Positions 24,156-34,645 of a DNA stretch of 64,000 nucleotides are shown here, one piece after another. Made by a program: the position numbers and the translations under genes. The DNA is from Bacteroidales bacterium. GTDB lineage: Bacteria; Bacteroidota; Bacteroidia; Bacteroidales; JAADJA01. How positions within the stretch are numbered: the first letter of the stretch is position 1; the number at the start of each line of letters is the position of its first letter. A model generated the notes under the pieces. It searched no databases. It saw only the letters and a list, made by a program, of their open reading frames with translations, and had not been told where the DNA came from. The stretch is taken from contig JAGQVE010000002.1 in NCBI GenBank assembly GCA_020438105.1, positions 124,001 to 188,000 on the forward strand. Direction: 5' to 3'.

Positions 24156-25565
24156 ATGTTTATTTTAATGGTAGTTGTTTTTGTTCTGGGCTATACAGCA
24201 ATCGCACTGGAACATCCGCTGAAAGTTGATAAGGCTGCATCAGCATTATTATTAGGTGTTATTTTATGGGTTATGTTCTTCCTGGGAAGAGTGGACATAC
24301 TAAGTATGGTAAATGAAGCCGGAGAACATATTAGCAAGTCGTGGGCTCATTTTCTCCATTTGGAGGGGCACGAGGCTGATACCCCCGAAGGAATGTTACA
24401 TTTTATCACTCAGTTTTCAATTATGGAGCATCTTGCTGAGATCGCAACAATATTGTTCTTTTTGCTTGGAGCAATGACCATCGTTGAAACCGTTGACCAA
24501 CACCAGGGTTTTAAGCTGATTACTGACAAGATAAAAACCACCAGTAAAGTTAAACTCTTATGGATTCTAAGTTTCCTAACTTTTTTCATGTCAGCAGCCC
24601 TTGATAACCTTACTACCACTATTGTTTTGGTGGCTCTTTTGCGCAAACTTATTGCCGATCAAAAAACACGTTGGTTCTTTGCCAGTATGGTTGTTTTAGC
24701 TGCCAATGCAGGAGGCGCCTGGTCGCCCATTGGTGATGTTACCACAATTATGTTATGGATTGGTGGGCAGGTAACAACAGGAAACATTATTGCCATGGTA
24801 TTTATTCCAAGTTTGATTACCATGGTAATCCCTCTCGCATTATTATCATTTACAATGAAAGGCCATGTGGAGCGGCCTAAAGCAAACGCGAACGAAGATC
24901 GCGAGTTTACTTCAGCCTTTGAACGTAAGTTGATTTTATTTATGGGTGTAGGCGCATTGTTATTTGTACCAGTTTTCAAAACATTTACACACCTGCCTCC
25001 TTACATGGGCATGTTGTTCGGACTTGGTGTATTATGGGTTACCACCGAAATAATGCACAGGTACAAACCCTTGGAAGACAAACGTAAACTCACAATTGTT
25101 GGAGTATTACAGCGCGTGGACGTCCCAACAATTTTCTTTTTCCTTGGAATATTAACTGCTGTTGCCAGTTTACAATCAGCAGGCCACCTGAGTTTATTAG
25201 CTGGCTATTTAGATAAACATCTTCACAATATATTTGCAATTAACCTGATCATTGGTGTTTTATCTGCCATTGTAGATAATGTTCCTTTGGTTGCCGGTGC
25301 AATGGGCATGTATGATATTGCTGCAGCCGGTTCTGCAGGTTATGATGCCTACTTTATGGTGGATGGTGCATTCTGGGAATTCCTGGCATATTGTGCCGGA
25401 ACTGGAGGAAGTATATTGATAATTGGGTCTGCCGCAGGTGTAGCAGCCATGGGTATGGAAAAAATAGATTTCATCTGGTACCTGAAGCGTATAAGTTTGT
25501 TAGCATTGATCGGATATCTGGCCGGAGCTGGAGCTTATTACCTGCAAATACAATTACTCCACTAA
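24156..25565 (+). CDS. nhaD: NhaD-type Na+/H+ antiporter
   Basis: 469 residues from the ATG at 24156, with about 12 membrane helices. LGYTAIALEHPLKVDKAA is the N-terminal signature of NhaD. SAALDNLTTTIVLVALL and AANAGGAWSPIGDVTTIMLW are the ion-transport motifs with charged and polar residues inside the membrane. SAIVDNVPLVAGAMGMYDI repeats the pattern in the second half. It exchanges sodium for protons across the inner membrane, for pH and salt balance. It is followed by a strong terminator. Confidence 0.93.
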   Translation: MFILMVVVFVLGYTAIALEHPLKVDKAASALLLGVILWVMFFLGRVDILSMVNEAGEHISKSWAHFLHLEGHEADTPEGMLHFITQFSIMEHLAEIATILFFLLGAMTIVETVDQHQGFKLITDKIKTTSKVKLLWILSFLTFFMSAALDNLTTTIVLVALLRKLIADQKTRWFFASMVVLAANAGGAWSPIGDVTTIMLWIGGQVTTGNIIAMVFIPSLITMVIPLALLSFTMKGHVERPKANANEDREFTSAFERKLILFMGVGALLFVPVFKTFTHLPPYMGMLFGLGVLWVTTEIMHRYKPLEDKRKLTIVGVLQRVDVPTIFFFLGILTAVASLQSAGHLSLLAGYLDKHLHNIFAINLIIGVLSAIVDNVPLVAGAMGMYDIAAAGSAGYDAYFMVDGAFWEFLAYCAGTGGSILIIGSAAGVAAMGMEKIDFIWYLKRISLLALIGYLAGAGAYYLQIQLLH

Positions 25566-25586
25566 GAATGTGATAATAAAATATAG

Positions 25587-25615
25587 AAAAGTGAGGCTTC
25601 GGTCTCACTTTTTTT
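25587..25615. terminator. Intrinsic terminator after nhaD
   Basis: AAGTGAGGC-TTCG-GTCTCACTT forms a hairpin closed by a UUCG tetraloop (25589-25610), followed by six T on the plus strand and preceded by four A. It can serve both directions and overlaps the anmK stop codon. Confidence 0.85.
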
Positions 25616-26669
25616 ATGGCCTGGCAATCACTCCGGCTGAGGTATCTGAACTTGCTCCTGTTACCGAACAGAGGCAATTAATCTCATTTCGCCATCGTAA
25701 AACGCCCAGAAATGCAAAAACCAGGGCTTCTTTAAAATTGACCAACTTTTCATCAGGAATTACAATACTTTGCCGGGCTTGTTTTTTGATCATTTCAATT
25801 AAATGCAAATTATATGCGCCTCCACCTGTTATTAATACTTTTGCCTGTTCTTTTTGCTTTACTGCCAGCAAAATCTGATGTGCAATGTGCCTTGTAAATG
25901 TTGAAATAACATCCTTTATTTCTATTTTGGATGCATCAATTATTGGATTGATATAATTCTCAACCCATTCACGCCCCAATGATTTCGGATACGGTGCCTG
26001 ATAATACTCCAGTGCATTTAATTTATTAAATAAGGTTTGATTCACATTCCCCGACCGGGCAATCATTCCATCCTTATCAAAGGGATAGCCCAACCGTTGA
26101 GACATTTCATTGAGCACAATGTTGGCCGGGCAAATATCATAAGCCATCCTTTGATGAACATATTCAAAAGAGATGTTTGCAAACCCACCAAGATTGATAC
26201 AAAAATCATAATCATAAAAGAGTAACCGGTCGCCTATTGGCACCAAAGGTGCACCCTGTCCACCTTTGGCAACATCCTCCGACCTGAAATCAAAAATTAC
26301 AGGAATACCAGTCTTTTCTGCAATTAGCCGGCCGTCGCCAATTTGAAGGGTAATGCCTTTGTGTGGCTGATGAAGAATAGTATGTCCATGTGACGCAATT
26401 AAATCAGGTTGTATATTATTTTTAGTAATAAAATCCAGGATAATTTGCGCCAGAAATGCCCCATACTCTTGATCAGGCTCTTTTAATGCATACCTATCCT
26501 GCCTGTACCAGGAAGTTAATTTCTTTTTCCATACGTCAGAATAAGGGATTGTAGTGGCAGTTTCAATTTCAAATTCCCAATTTTCAGATTTCCGAAAATT
26601 ACAGCAGGCAATGTCAATACCATCCAAGGAGGTTCCGCTCATTACACCGATTACTCTGTAACTTTCCAT
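25614..26669 (-). CDS. anmK: Anhydro-N-acetylmuramic acid kinase
   Basis: 351 residues. VIGVMSGTSLDGIDIACC (residues 6-23) is the ATP and sugar-binding signature of AnmK. ICINLGGFANISF-like text and VLITGGGAYNLHLIEMI complete the ASKHA fold. The enzyme hydrolyses the 1,6-anhydro bond and phosphorylates MurNAc in cell-wall recycling. It starts right after the murF stop (26669/26670) on the same strand, so both peptidoglycan genes form one unit. Confidence 0.93.
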   Translation of the reverse strand: MESYRVIGVMSGTSLDGIDIACCNFRKSENWEFEIETATTIPYSDVWKKKLTSWYRQDRYALKEPDQEYGAFLAQIILDFITKNNIQPDLIASHGHTILHQPHKGITLQIGDGRLIAEKTGIPVIFDFRSEDVAKGGQGAPLVPIGDRLLFYDYDFCINLGGFANISFEYVHQRMAYDICPANIVLNEMSQRLGYPFDKDGMIARSGNVNQTLFNKLNALEYYQAPYPKSLGREWVENYINPIIDASKIEIKDVISTFTRHIAHQILLAVKQKEQAKVLITGGGAYNLHLIEMIKKQARQSIVIPDEKLVNFKEALVFAFLGVLRWRNEINCLCSVTGASSDTSAGVIARP

Positions 26670-27959
26670 TTAAAGGCAATCTGCTATTTTTTCGAGTGCA
26701 TTTCCACGCGATCCTTTAATAAGAATTGTTTTCCCTTTCAAAGGATTAGCTTTGAAGTATTCGGCTAAAATTTCATTCGAATGAAACCATTGTTCTGTTA
26801 CACCGGCATTTTTAAAAGAATCACCCACAAAATATACCTCCCGAAAACCAAGCTCATCAACAAGCTTCACCAATTTTTGATGCTCAGGAATACTTTCATC
26901 ACCCAGCTCTAGCATTTCACCCAATATTAAAACTTTTTGGGGATAATCGCTACCGGCAAAATATTTGATGGACGCATCCATACTTGAGGGATTGGCATTA
27001 TATGCATCCATGATCAATAGATTATTACTGGTCCTCACAAGTTGAGACCGGTTATTTGATGGTAAATAACTTTCGATCGCGCGTTTTATGCCTTCCGGCG
27101 GAACTTTAAAATAAATCCCAATACAAATAGCAGCTAAAATATTTTCAAAATTATAATTACCCGATAATTTGCTTTCAACAGCGTAGATATTATCATTCGT
27201 CGAGAATTGGATTTTAACAAAAGGGTATGAAGCAAGCAGTTCACCACGAATTTCTGCATTTTCACCAGCTCCATATGTAACGCTTTTTATTCCGTCAATA
27301 TGCTTTTTAAGTAAGGGATTATCAACATTAAAGAAAATCTGGCCTCCGCTTTGCCTGATATAACGGTACATTTCCGTCTTGGTCCTGATAACTCCCTCAA
27401 ATCCGCCAAAACCTTCCAAATGAGCCCTTCCAATATTGGTAATAATACCATAACCTGGTTCAGCAATTTTGCATAAAGCATCGATCTCGCCCGGATGGTT
27501 GGCTCCCATCTCAATTACTGCAATTTGTGTTTCCTTTTTCAATTTAAGTAAAGTAAACGGCACCCCAATGTGATTATTCAAATTTCCTTTCGTCGCTAAC
27601 ACGTTATACTTCTCAGAAAGAGTTTTTGCGATAAGCTCTTTTGTAGTTGTTTTTCCATTTGAACCTGTAATTCCGATTACAATTACATTCAGGGAATTAC
27701 GATACCGATTTGCCAGAAGCTGTAGTGCTTTCAAAGTATCTTCCACCCAAATACAACCTTTTTCATTTATCAGCGACGAATCATCAACAACGGCCATGGC
27801 TGCACCGGAAGCAATAACTTCGGCAGCAAACCGGTTACCATCGAAACGATCACCTTTGAGTGCAAAAAACAAGTCGCCAGGTTTTACCTTGCGTGAATCA
27901 ATAACAACAGAAGGATTCTTAAGGAATTGATTATAAATTAAACTAAGTGCTTCTTCCAT
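26670..27959 (-). CDS. murF: UDP-MurNAc-tripeptide D-alanyl-D-alanine ligase MurF
   Basis: 429 residues. The N-terminal UDP-MurNAc-binding domain includes VIDSRKVKPGDLFFALKGDR. GITGSNGKTTTKE (about residues 96-108, Lys103) is the ATP loop, EMGANHPGEI the Mg-binding motif, and DAYNANPSSMDAS the C-terminal ligase motif. It adds D-Ala-D-Ala to the peptidoglycan precursor in the cytosol. A terminator separates it from gldJ upstream. A murF next to gldJ is also seen in other Bacteroidota. Confidence 0.95.
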   Translation of the reverse strand: MEEALSLIYNQFLKNPSVVIDSRKVKPGDLFFALKGDRFDGNRFAAEVIASGAAMAVVDDSSLINEKGCIWVEDTLKALQLLANRYRNSLNVIVIGITGSNGKTTTKELIAKTLSEKYNVLATKGNLNNHIGVPFTLLKLKKETQIAVIEMGANHPGEIDALCKIAEPGYGIITNIGRAHLEGFGGFEGVIRTKTEMYRYIRQSGGQIFFNVDNPLLKKHIDGIKSVTYGAGENAEIRGELLASYPFVKIQFSTNDNIYAVESKLSGNYNFENILAAICIGIYFKVPPEGIKRAIESYLPSNNRSQLVRTSNNLLIMDAYNANPSSMDASIKYFAGSDYPQKVLILGEMLELGDESIPEHQKLVKLVDELGFREVYFVGDSFKNAGVTEQWFHSNEILAEYFKANPLKGKTILIKGSRGNALEKIADCL

Positions 27960-28008
27960 ATTGCATAAATTGAGAAGTAAAAATAAATCATTCCTGGCAT
28001 TAAAATAA

Positions 28009-28043
28009 AAACCCCGAATCTGCTTTTAAACAGTCCGGGGTTT
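28009..28043. terminator. Terminator between gldJ and murF
   Basis: AACCCCG and CGGGGTT arms enclose a second short stem (CTG with CAG). On the minus strand TTTTTATTTT follows, so it ends the gldJ transcript. Confidence 0.8.
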
Positions 28044-28062
28044 ATAATATTTTTATTGGAGA

Positions 28063-29535
28063 TTAATAACCATCGTCGCTTCCAACCCGATCCATTGCGC
28101 AGCGGAAGCCAATGTAATTGGTAGCATGATTTTCATCAAGAAACCGGCGTGTTGCCGGCATCATCCAATATGAATTATCAAGCCAGGAACCACCTTTGTA
28201 AACACGTGCATGATCATTGATCATTGAAGTGATACTATAATCATACATGGTACTTGAGCCTGAATCTTCCGATTGCCTTACCCAATCTTCACTATTTATA
28301 GTTGATTGGAAATCCCCATCCTGATAGTTAATATTGTTCGCCTTCCGATAATTTCTTCGATCTACCAGATCCTCTGTTGGAACATCTTCGTATTGAAGAC
28401 GACCAAACTCATCTTTTTCGGCGATAAGACCTTCAGAGTCGCGCACCTTACGCTGGAAGACGTTTCCGCGGAAAGGATTCAAGTCAGCAACATCATCATG
28501 AGAAAGTGGGCGATACACATCCATAACCCATTCGCTAACATTGCCTGCCATATTAAACAAACCATAATCATTTGGCCAAAAGGAACCTACCATTGCGGGA
28601 CCAATAGCTCCATCATTAAGGTCACCTGCTACCCCGGCATAGTCACCATTTCCACGTTTATGGTTGCCTAAAAATGCACCATAATAATTCTTTTCATCTG
28701 TCCTGAGCACGTGACTGTTCCATGGATAAATACGGCGCTCCATTACACGCTCATAAATTGTATTTCCGATAAGACCAAGTGCGGCAAATTCCCACTCAGC
28801 TTCGGTCGGGAGCCTGTAACGGGGAAGTAAAATACCGTCTTCCATTCTCACCCTGCGTTCACCGGTACCATTAGGATTTAAATCACGCATGTTGCGATTT
28901 ACCAACCCTTCATACTGGCCGGCTAAATAGGCTTCTGTATTGAAGTTATTTTCATTAAGCTGATCCGGATCCAAGTCAAGAATACCTGACTGAACCAGCA
29001 ACATCTCATTTACACGATCAGTACGCCAGGCACAATAGTCAGTAGCCTGAATCCATGACACACCCACTACAGGATAATAGTGATAAGCTGGATGACGCAG
29101 ATATAACTCAACCATAGGTTCGTTGTAAGCCAATCGGTCACGCCAAACAAGTGTATCCGGCAGAGCTTTTTCATAAACTTCCGGATAGTCGGTTCCAAAT
29201 ACACGATTTAACCAATAGAGATACTCGAGGTAATCAACATTGGCGACCTCGGTTTCATCCATATAAAAGGTTTTAACTGTGACCTGCCTTGGTTGTGCAT
29301 TCCACTCAAAACCCGGGTCATCATAATTTGCCCCCATTGTAAAAGTTCCACCCTCAATAAGGATGAGGCCCGGACCAGTAACCTGGCCGGCATAATCTGC
29401 AACCTGGAATCCTCCATTTTTCGGATTGTTGTATTCCCATCCAGTTGTTGCTGATTTCTGCTTACTGCCGCAAGCTGCCATTAGCAAGGCCAGTCCAACA
29501 ATGGAAATAAAAGAATAGAAACGGAAGTACTTCAT
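28063..29535 (-). CDS. gldJ: T9SS-associated lipoprotein GldJ (SUMF1/FGE fold)
   Basis: 490 residues from the ATG at 29535; an in-frame TTG at 29556 would precede the signal. A lipoprotein signal ends at LLMAAC with Cys22. TTGWEYNNPKNGGF then leads into a formylglycine-generating-enzyme-like domain: GPGLILIEGGTFTMGANY near the start, ETEVANVDYLEYL, and VYKGGSWLDNSYW near the end. GldJ is needed for gliding and type IX secretion in studied species and lacks FGE enzyme activity as far as known. GldK, a relative, is a possible alternative; the TGWxYN block favours GldJ. It follows the porP/sprF gene by 27 nt. Confidence 0.85.
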   Translation of the reverse strand: MKYFRFYSFISIVGLALLMAACGSKQKSATTGWEYNNPKNGGFQVADYAGQVTGPGLILIEGGTFTMGANYDDPGFEWNAQPRQVTVKTFYMDETEVANVDYLEYLYWLNRVFGTDYPEVYEKALPDTLVWRDRLAYNEPMVELYLRHPAYHYYPVVGVSWIQATDYCAWRTDRVNEMLLVQSGILDLDPDQLNENNFNTEAYLAGQYEGLVNRNMRDLNPNGTGERRVRMEDGILLPRYRLPTEAEWEFAALGLIGNTIYERVMERRIYPWNSHVLRTDEKNYYGAFLGNHKRGNGDYAGVAGDLNDGAIGPAMVGSFWPNDYGLFNMAGNVSEWVMDVYRPLSHDDVADLNPFRGNVFQRKVRDSEGLIAEKDEFGRLQYEDVPTEDLVDRRNYRKANNINYQDGDFQSTINSEDWVRQSEDSGSSTMYDYSITSMINDHARVYKGGSWLDNSYWMMPATRRFLDENHATNYIGFRCAMDRVGSDDGY

Positions 29536-29562
29536 TTTTTTAAAATTTGAATGCAAACATAA

Positions 29563-30546
29563 CTAAAATTCCGGACATTTTATTGCACCGGGTTTGTTTC
29601 TTTTGTCGCAATTAAGAAACAAGGTTAAAGACAACTCATGCGCTCCACCACTCTCACCTGCTAACTCCGACATTGTTAAATCATAAGAGTAGCCAAATTT
29701 AAATCTTTTTTGTTTTAATCCCAGCAGAAATATAATTCCGTCTGGATTTTTAAAATTATACCGATACCAAACGCCTGCCACTAGCGGCATTAGCTCCATA
29801 TTTACACCAAGATTCAATTGTTGGGCATTTTGTTGTTGCTGGTATAATACGTTTGGATTTAGAATTAGTTTACCGCGACCCGTTTTGTAATCACCGTCAA
29901 TAAGGGTAAATATGGCTCCTGCATGGGCGGTGTATTTTCTATACAGTGATTCATCTGTACTATTATAATAACCAATGGCAGGCTCGGTAAGATGGTGGCC
30001 TGCAAGTCCCAAATAAAATTTTTCGTGATAGGCATACAGAAACCCCAAAGAAAAGTCGGCTGCCGAAACGGTAAGTCTGTCAGGCACTTGTTCTGCTGAA
30101 ATACCTTGCAAAACAGTTCCATCTGCATAATTTATCATATCAGAAAAAACAAGATCATCCCAATTTAATTTCCGCTGAAAATAAGCTCCCTCAAGGCCCA
30201 TATTCAATGTTGAAAACTCGTTCAGCTTTAAATGAAATGCATATATCCCCCCCAATCGTAATGTATTTATCATGCCTGCAGCATCATCTGAAAACACGGC
30301 AACTCCTATTCCGCCTGACAATGCAGAAATATAGGAATCAGCAGAAAATGCATACGTTTTAAAACCGCTGGAGAGAGAAGGCCACTGATTGCGGTAGTTA
30401 AACATTATACGGCTGCATTCGGCAGTTCCCGCAAGGGCAGGGTTCAAGTATAGCGGATTGGCGTAAAACTGAGAGAAGTGCGGGTCCTGCGAAAACCCCC
30501 GAATCAAAAATAAAAAGAACAACGCCGCAATGAGGCCACGCTGCAT
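29563..30546 (-). CDS. PorP/SprF-family outer-membrane protein
   Basis: 327 residues from the ATG at 30546 (a TTG at 30582 is the longer option). The signal peptide ends at FSQ, followed directly by the family hallmark DPHFSQFYANPLYLNPALAG. The rest is a FadL-like beta barrel with alternating strands such as FKFGYSYDLTMSEL near the end. These barrels work with the type IX system. SprF-type members help export proteins with type B sorting domains such as the one at 10832-13618. It is upstream of gldJ in one unit. Confidence 0.88.
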   Translation of the reverse strand: MQRGLIAALFFLFLIRGFSQDPHFSQFYANPLYLNPALAGTAECSRIMFNYRNQWPSLSSGFKTYAFSADSYISALSGGIGVAVFSDDAAGMINTLRLGGIYAFHLKLNEFSTLNMGLEGAYFQRKLNWDDLVFSDMINYADGTVLQGISAEQVPDRLTVSAADFSLGFLYAYHEKFYLGLAGHHLTEPAIGYYNSTDESLYRKYTAHAGAIFTLIDGDYKTGRGKLILNPNVLYQQQQNAQQLNLGVNMELMPLVAGVWYRYNFKNPDGIIFLLGLKQKRFKFGYSYDLTMSELAGESGGAHELSLTLFLNCDKRNKPGAIKCPEF

Positions 30547-30772
30547 TAATGAATACTGATGATATTTTCGCTTATCACTCAAATAGCTGAAAAATTACAC
30601 TGGTTAGGATGTACAATAACAAAGACCTATTAACGTTTTAAAATTTATTTTAGTTTGATGGGTAAAATTGAGCCAACAAACAAATTACAGAAAAGTGTTG
30701 TTATAACAGAATCTAATGAGGGTGTAAATTTACTTTTTATAATTTTACAAATTACTAATTTAATAACGGATC

Positions 30773-33700
30773 ATGAAGCTAACCAGGTGGTTCCTTTTAA
30801 TTTCGGCAGCTATTTTAATGGTTTTCCCGTCAATCGGACAGGATATAACCTTATATCGTCAGATAAATTGGAAAGGTATTAAAAATGTTGAACTTATCCC
30901 GGGTCAAAATTATTTTCTACTTCAATTCAGCGGCTCCCTTAACGAATCAGGTGATCAATTCCTTCCACGCTATTACGAACATTTCGAGCCGGGAACGGAT
31001 GTAAAAAACATAACTGCCGGTATACTTCAAGCTGTGTATGAACCTATCGACCCTGCTTCACTTTCGGTTTTGGAAGGTTTAGAAAATATCACCGATGAAA
31101 TTGATGTTGACGCAACAATTGGCTTTCAAAACAAAAAACCTGTAGCTACGGTTTCTTTTATTCCTTTGCGCAAAAACCCGATTACCGGCCAATTTGAAAA
31201 ACTTACAAATTTTACATTAATTATCAATTACCAAAAACAGGAGAAACAAACATTTAAAAGTTCTGCAGAAGTCACCAATTCTGTACTTGCCCAGGGGAAT
31301 TGGTATAAAATGTCCGTTGACCGAAGCGGTGTTTTTAAACTCACCTATCAAAACCTGAGTGATTTAGGAATGAATGTTTCAACACTTGATCCCAGAAACA
31401 TTCGTATTTATGGTATGAAAGGGGGCATGCTTCCCGAAAATATTGACGATCCCAGGGCAGATGATCTGCAGGAATTTACCATTTTCGTAGCTGGTGAGGC
31501 AGACGGAAGCTTCGACGCTTCGGATTATGTTTTGTTTTATGGGCAATCACCCAATGAAATGAAATACCTTGCCTCAAAACAAATCCTATGGGAACAAGTG
31601 AACTATTACTCCAATTACTCTTATTATTTTATAACTGCCGATTTAGGTGCTGGCAAAAGAATTGAAACGGAACCTACACCAACCGATGACCCCATCAACT
31701 TTGTGAATAGCTCAAACGATTATATACATTTTGAGGAGGAAACAAATAACTTAATTGGCTCTGGCAGGATGTGGTTTGGGCAGGAATATGACCTGAGTAC
31801 TGAATCCAGTAGGGAATATTCGATTCAAGGGCTGAAACCCAATAATAAAATTACACTAACAGCCTCCGCTGCTGCACGTTCTGATGTTTCAAGCTCATTT
31901 GGAATTTATGTAAATAACACAAAGCAGCTTCATCTTTCAGTTCAAAATACGAACAGTACAAATCCAAATTCGGATTTTGCTAAAATCAAAACTGATTCAT
32001 CACAATTTTATGCCAATTCGGAAAACCTGACTGTGAAGGTTGTTTACACTAAAACGCTTAACTCTTCGATAGGATGGCTGGATTATTATAATCTCAATTT
32101 CATGAGAGACCTTTCCTTAAGAAACGGACAAACAGCCTTCAGAAACTTCAGTACCGTATCCCTTGAGGGGATCACAGAATATACAATTTCCAAAGCCAAT
32201 CAAAACACCATCGTTTGGAATGTAACCAACCCCTATGATGTAAAACAAATGACCACCACCCTAAACAGTACATCTCTAAAGTTTTCGAACGAAGCAGCCT
32301 CGCTTCAGGAGTTTGTAGCTTTTGATGGAAGTGGTTTTTATTCGGCAAATATGTTAGGGGCTATTGAAAATCAAAACCTGCATGCCTTAAATAACTATGA
32401 TTACATAATTGTAACTTATCCTGAATTCAGGGAACAGGCCGAAAGGCTTGCGAACTTCCATAGCACCAATGATGGCATGAATACCCTGGTAGTGGAGCCT
32501 CAAATGATTTATAACGAATTTTCGAGTGGTTCCCAGGATGTAACAGCCATTCGTGATTTCATGAAAATGCTTTATGATCGCCGATCACCTGAAGATCCTG
32601 CGATGTATTTATTGCTTTTTGGTGATGCTTCTTATGATTATAAGGACAGAGAGGAAAATAATACAAACTATATACCTTCATGGGAGTCACCGGAAAGTCT
32701 AAACCCCGTTGGTTCTTATGTTAAAGATGATTATTACGGGCTTCTTGATGGTGGTGGGGATACTTTTTTAGATGTAGGAATCGGCCGATTTGTTGTTGGA
32801 TCAAATGCTGCAGCCAAGATTGCTGTCAACAAAGCCATTCATTATGAATCAAAAACACCTGAGGTGATGGGCGACTGGCGTAATATTATTTGCCTGGTGG
32901 CAGATGATGAAGATTCCAACCTTCACTTTGGAGATGCTGAAGAACTTGCCGACACCATTAACACACTGATGCCTGAAATAAATATTGATAAAATATATTT
33001 CGATGCCTACCAGCAGGTTTCAACTCCCAGTGGTGAAAGATACCCGGATGCAAACCTTGACTTGAATAACAGGATCAACCGGGGTGCCCTCATCGTTAAT
33101 TATGTTGGTCATGGCGGTGAAGGCGGATTGGCTCATGAAAGGGTGGTGGAAATTGCTGATATAAACTCCTGGGATAATTATGACAATATGCCGGTATTTA
33201 TTACAGCCACCTGCGAGTTCAGCCGCTTCGATGATCCAAAACGCACCTCAGCAGGCGAATTTGTTTTCCTGAGTTCAAAAGGCGCTGGAGTGGCACTGTT
33301 TACTACTACCCGAGCCACTTACGCAGGTGCAAATATGCAGCTAAACAGAAATTTCTACAAATATGCTCTCAATCCGGTGAATGGAAAATACCTCAGGATG
33401 GGTGATGTAATTCGTTTGGCTAAAAACTCAACCGGGAGCGTTGAAAATAAAAGTAAATTTTCCCTTTTGGGCGACCCAGCTCTGAACTTTGCTTTTCCTG
33501 AGCACAATGTTTTCACTGCGGCTATCACTAATGTAAAGAAAGACAATATTGATACCATCCAGGCGCTGCTTAAGGTTACCATTTCAGGACAGATAAGAGA
33601 TTTTAATAATAACAAGCTCGACTATTTTAATGGCACCCTCTACCCCACTGTTTACGACAAACCTTCAAGATATTCGACGCTTGCAAATGATCCGGCTAGC

Positions 33701-34570
33701 TTTCCTGGTGATTTCAGAATTCAAAAAAACGCACTATATAAAGGTAAAGCACAAATTGAAAATGGCGAGTGGAGTTTTACGTTTATTGCTCCCAAAGACA
33801 TTGCCTATCAATTTGGTTTTGGTAAATTAAGTTTTTATGCAAATAATGACGAAACAGATGCTAATGGTTATTACAGCAGTTTTGTGGTAGGTGGATATAA
33901 CCAAAACGCTGTGGCCGATAACCAGGGCCCCGACATTAATCTGTTTATTAATGATTATGCTTTTGTTAATGGCGGACTTACCAATGAAAACCCCAGCCTT
34001 TTAGCAGATATATTCGATGAGAACGGGATCAATACCGTAGGCAGTGGAATCGGGCATGATATCATTGCCACGCTCGACGAAAACAAAACATTTGTACTTA
34101 ATGATTACTATGAGGCGGGATTGGATGATTACAAAAATGGCAATGTGCTTTATCCCTTGTACGACCTTAGCAACGGCAAACACACGTTAACACTGCGAGC
34201 CTGGGACATTTATAATAATTCATCGGTGGCTTCCATTGATTTTATCGTGGCCGAATCCACTGAAATGGCAATTATGAACCTGATGAATTACCCGAATCCT
34301 TTTAAATCAGGAACAAAGTTCTCGTTTGAACATAATCAGTTGGGAGAACCACTGAGCATTTCACTTGAAATATTCGATTTATCGGGAAGATTGGTTACGA
34401 AACTTGATGATTTTTATAATGCAGAAGGTTTTAAATATGAGTCACGTTCATGGAGTGGAACAGGAAGTGAGGGCGAAAAATTGCAGGGGATGTACATTTA
34501 CAGGCTCAAGTTGCAGAATGCTGATGGGTCATTAATTGAAGATAGTAACAAACTTGTGATTTTAAAATAA
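30773..34570 (+). CDS. porU: PorU-type T9SS sortase, copy 1
   Basis: 1265 residues. The signal peptide ends near SIGQ (residue 23). An N-terminal region of about 480 residues leads to a C25/gingipain peptidase domain (about 540-890). The catalytic pair is seen as His780 in NYVGHGGEGG and Cys814 in FITATCEFSRFD. A beta-rich region and a C-terminal sorting-type domain (NLMNYPNPFKSGTKFSFE to GMYIYRLKL) follow. PorU removes C-terminal signals of T9SS cargo at the outer membrane and attaches them to A-LPS. It is the first of two adjacent paralogues of equal length. Confidence 0.88.
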   Translation: MKLTRWFLLISAAILMVFPSIGQDITLYRQINWKGIKNVELIPGQNYFLLQFSGSLNESGDQFLPRYYEHFEPGTDVKNITAGILQAVYEPIDPASLSVLEGLENITDEIDVDATIGFQNKKPVATVSFIPLRKNPITGQFEKLTNFTLIINYQKQEKQTFKSSAEVTNSVLAQGNWYKMSVDRSGVFKLTYQNLSDLGMNVSTLDPRNIRIYGMKGGMLPENIDDPRADDLQEFTIFVAGEADGSFDASDYVLFYGQSPNEMKYLASKQILWEQVNYYSNYSYYFITADLGAGKRIETEPTPTDDPINFVNSSNDYIHFEEETNNLIGSGRMWFGQEYDLSTESSREYSIQGLKPNNKITLTASAAARSDVSSSFGIYVNNTKQLHLSVQNTNSTNPNSDFAKIKTDSSQFYANSENLTVKVVYTKTLNSSIGWLDYYNLNFMRDLSLRNGQTAFRNFSTVSLEGITEYTISKANQNTIVWNVTNPYDVKQMTTTLNSTSLKFSNEAASLQEFVAFDGSGFYSANMLGAIENQNLHALNNYDYIIVTYPEFREQAERLANFHSTNDGMNTLVVEPQMIYNEFSSGSQDVTAIRDFMKMLYDRRSPEDPAMYLLLFGDASYDYKDREENNTNYIPSWESPESLNPVGSYVKDDYYGLLDGGGDTFLDVGIGRFVVGSNAAAKIAVNKAIHYESKTPEVMGDWRNIICLVADDEDSNLHFGDAEELADTINTLMPEINIDKIYFDAYQQVSTPSGERYPDANLDLNNRINRGALIVNYVGHGGEGGLAHERVVEIADINSWDNYDNMPVFITATCEFSRFDDPKRTSAGEFVFLSSKGAGVALFTTTRATYAGANMQLNRNFYKYALNPVNGKYLRMGDVIRLAKNSTGSVENKSKFSLLGDPALNFAFPEHNVFTAAITNVKKDNIDTIQALLKVTISGQIRDFNNNKLDYFNGTLYPTVYDKPSRYSTLANDPASFPGDFRIQKNALYKGKAQIENGEWSFTFIAPKDIAYQFGFGKLSFYANNDETDANGYYSSFVVGGYNQNAVADNQGPDINLFINDYAFVNGGLTNENPSLLADIFDENGINTVGSGIGHDIIATLDENKTFVLNDYYEAGLDDYKNGNVLYPLYDLSNGKHTLTLRAWDIYNNSSVASIDFIVAESTEMAIMNLMNYPNPFKSGTKFSFEHNQLGEPLSISLEIFDLSGRLVTKLDDFYNAEGFKYESRSWSGTGSEGEKLQGMYIYRLKLQNADGSLIEDSNKLVILK

Positions 34571-34645
34571 TTGTTGTTGCAGTTTGCGCAACGATATGTT
34601 TGATTTATTCGTCTTGTTAAAGGCTGATTTTAATTTTTGAAATTT

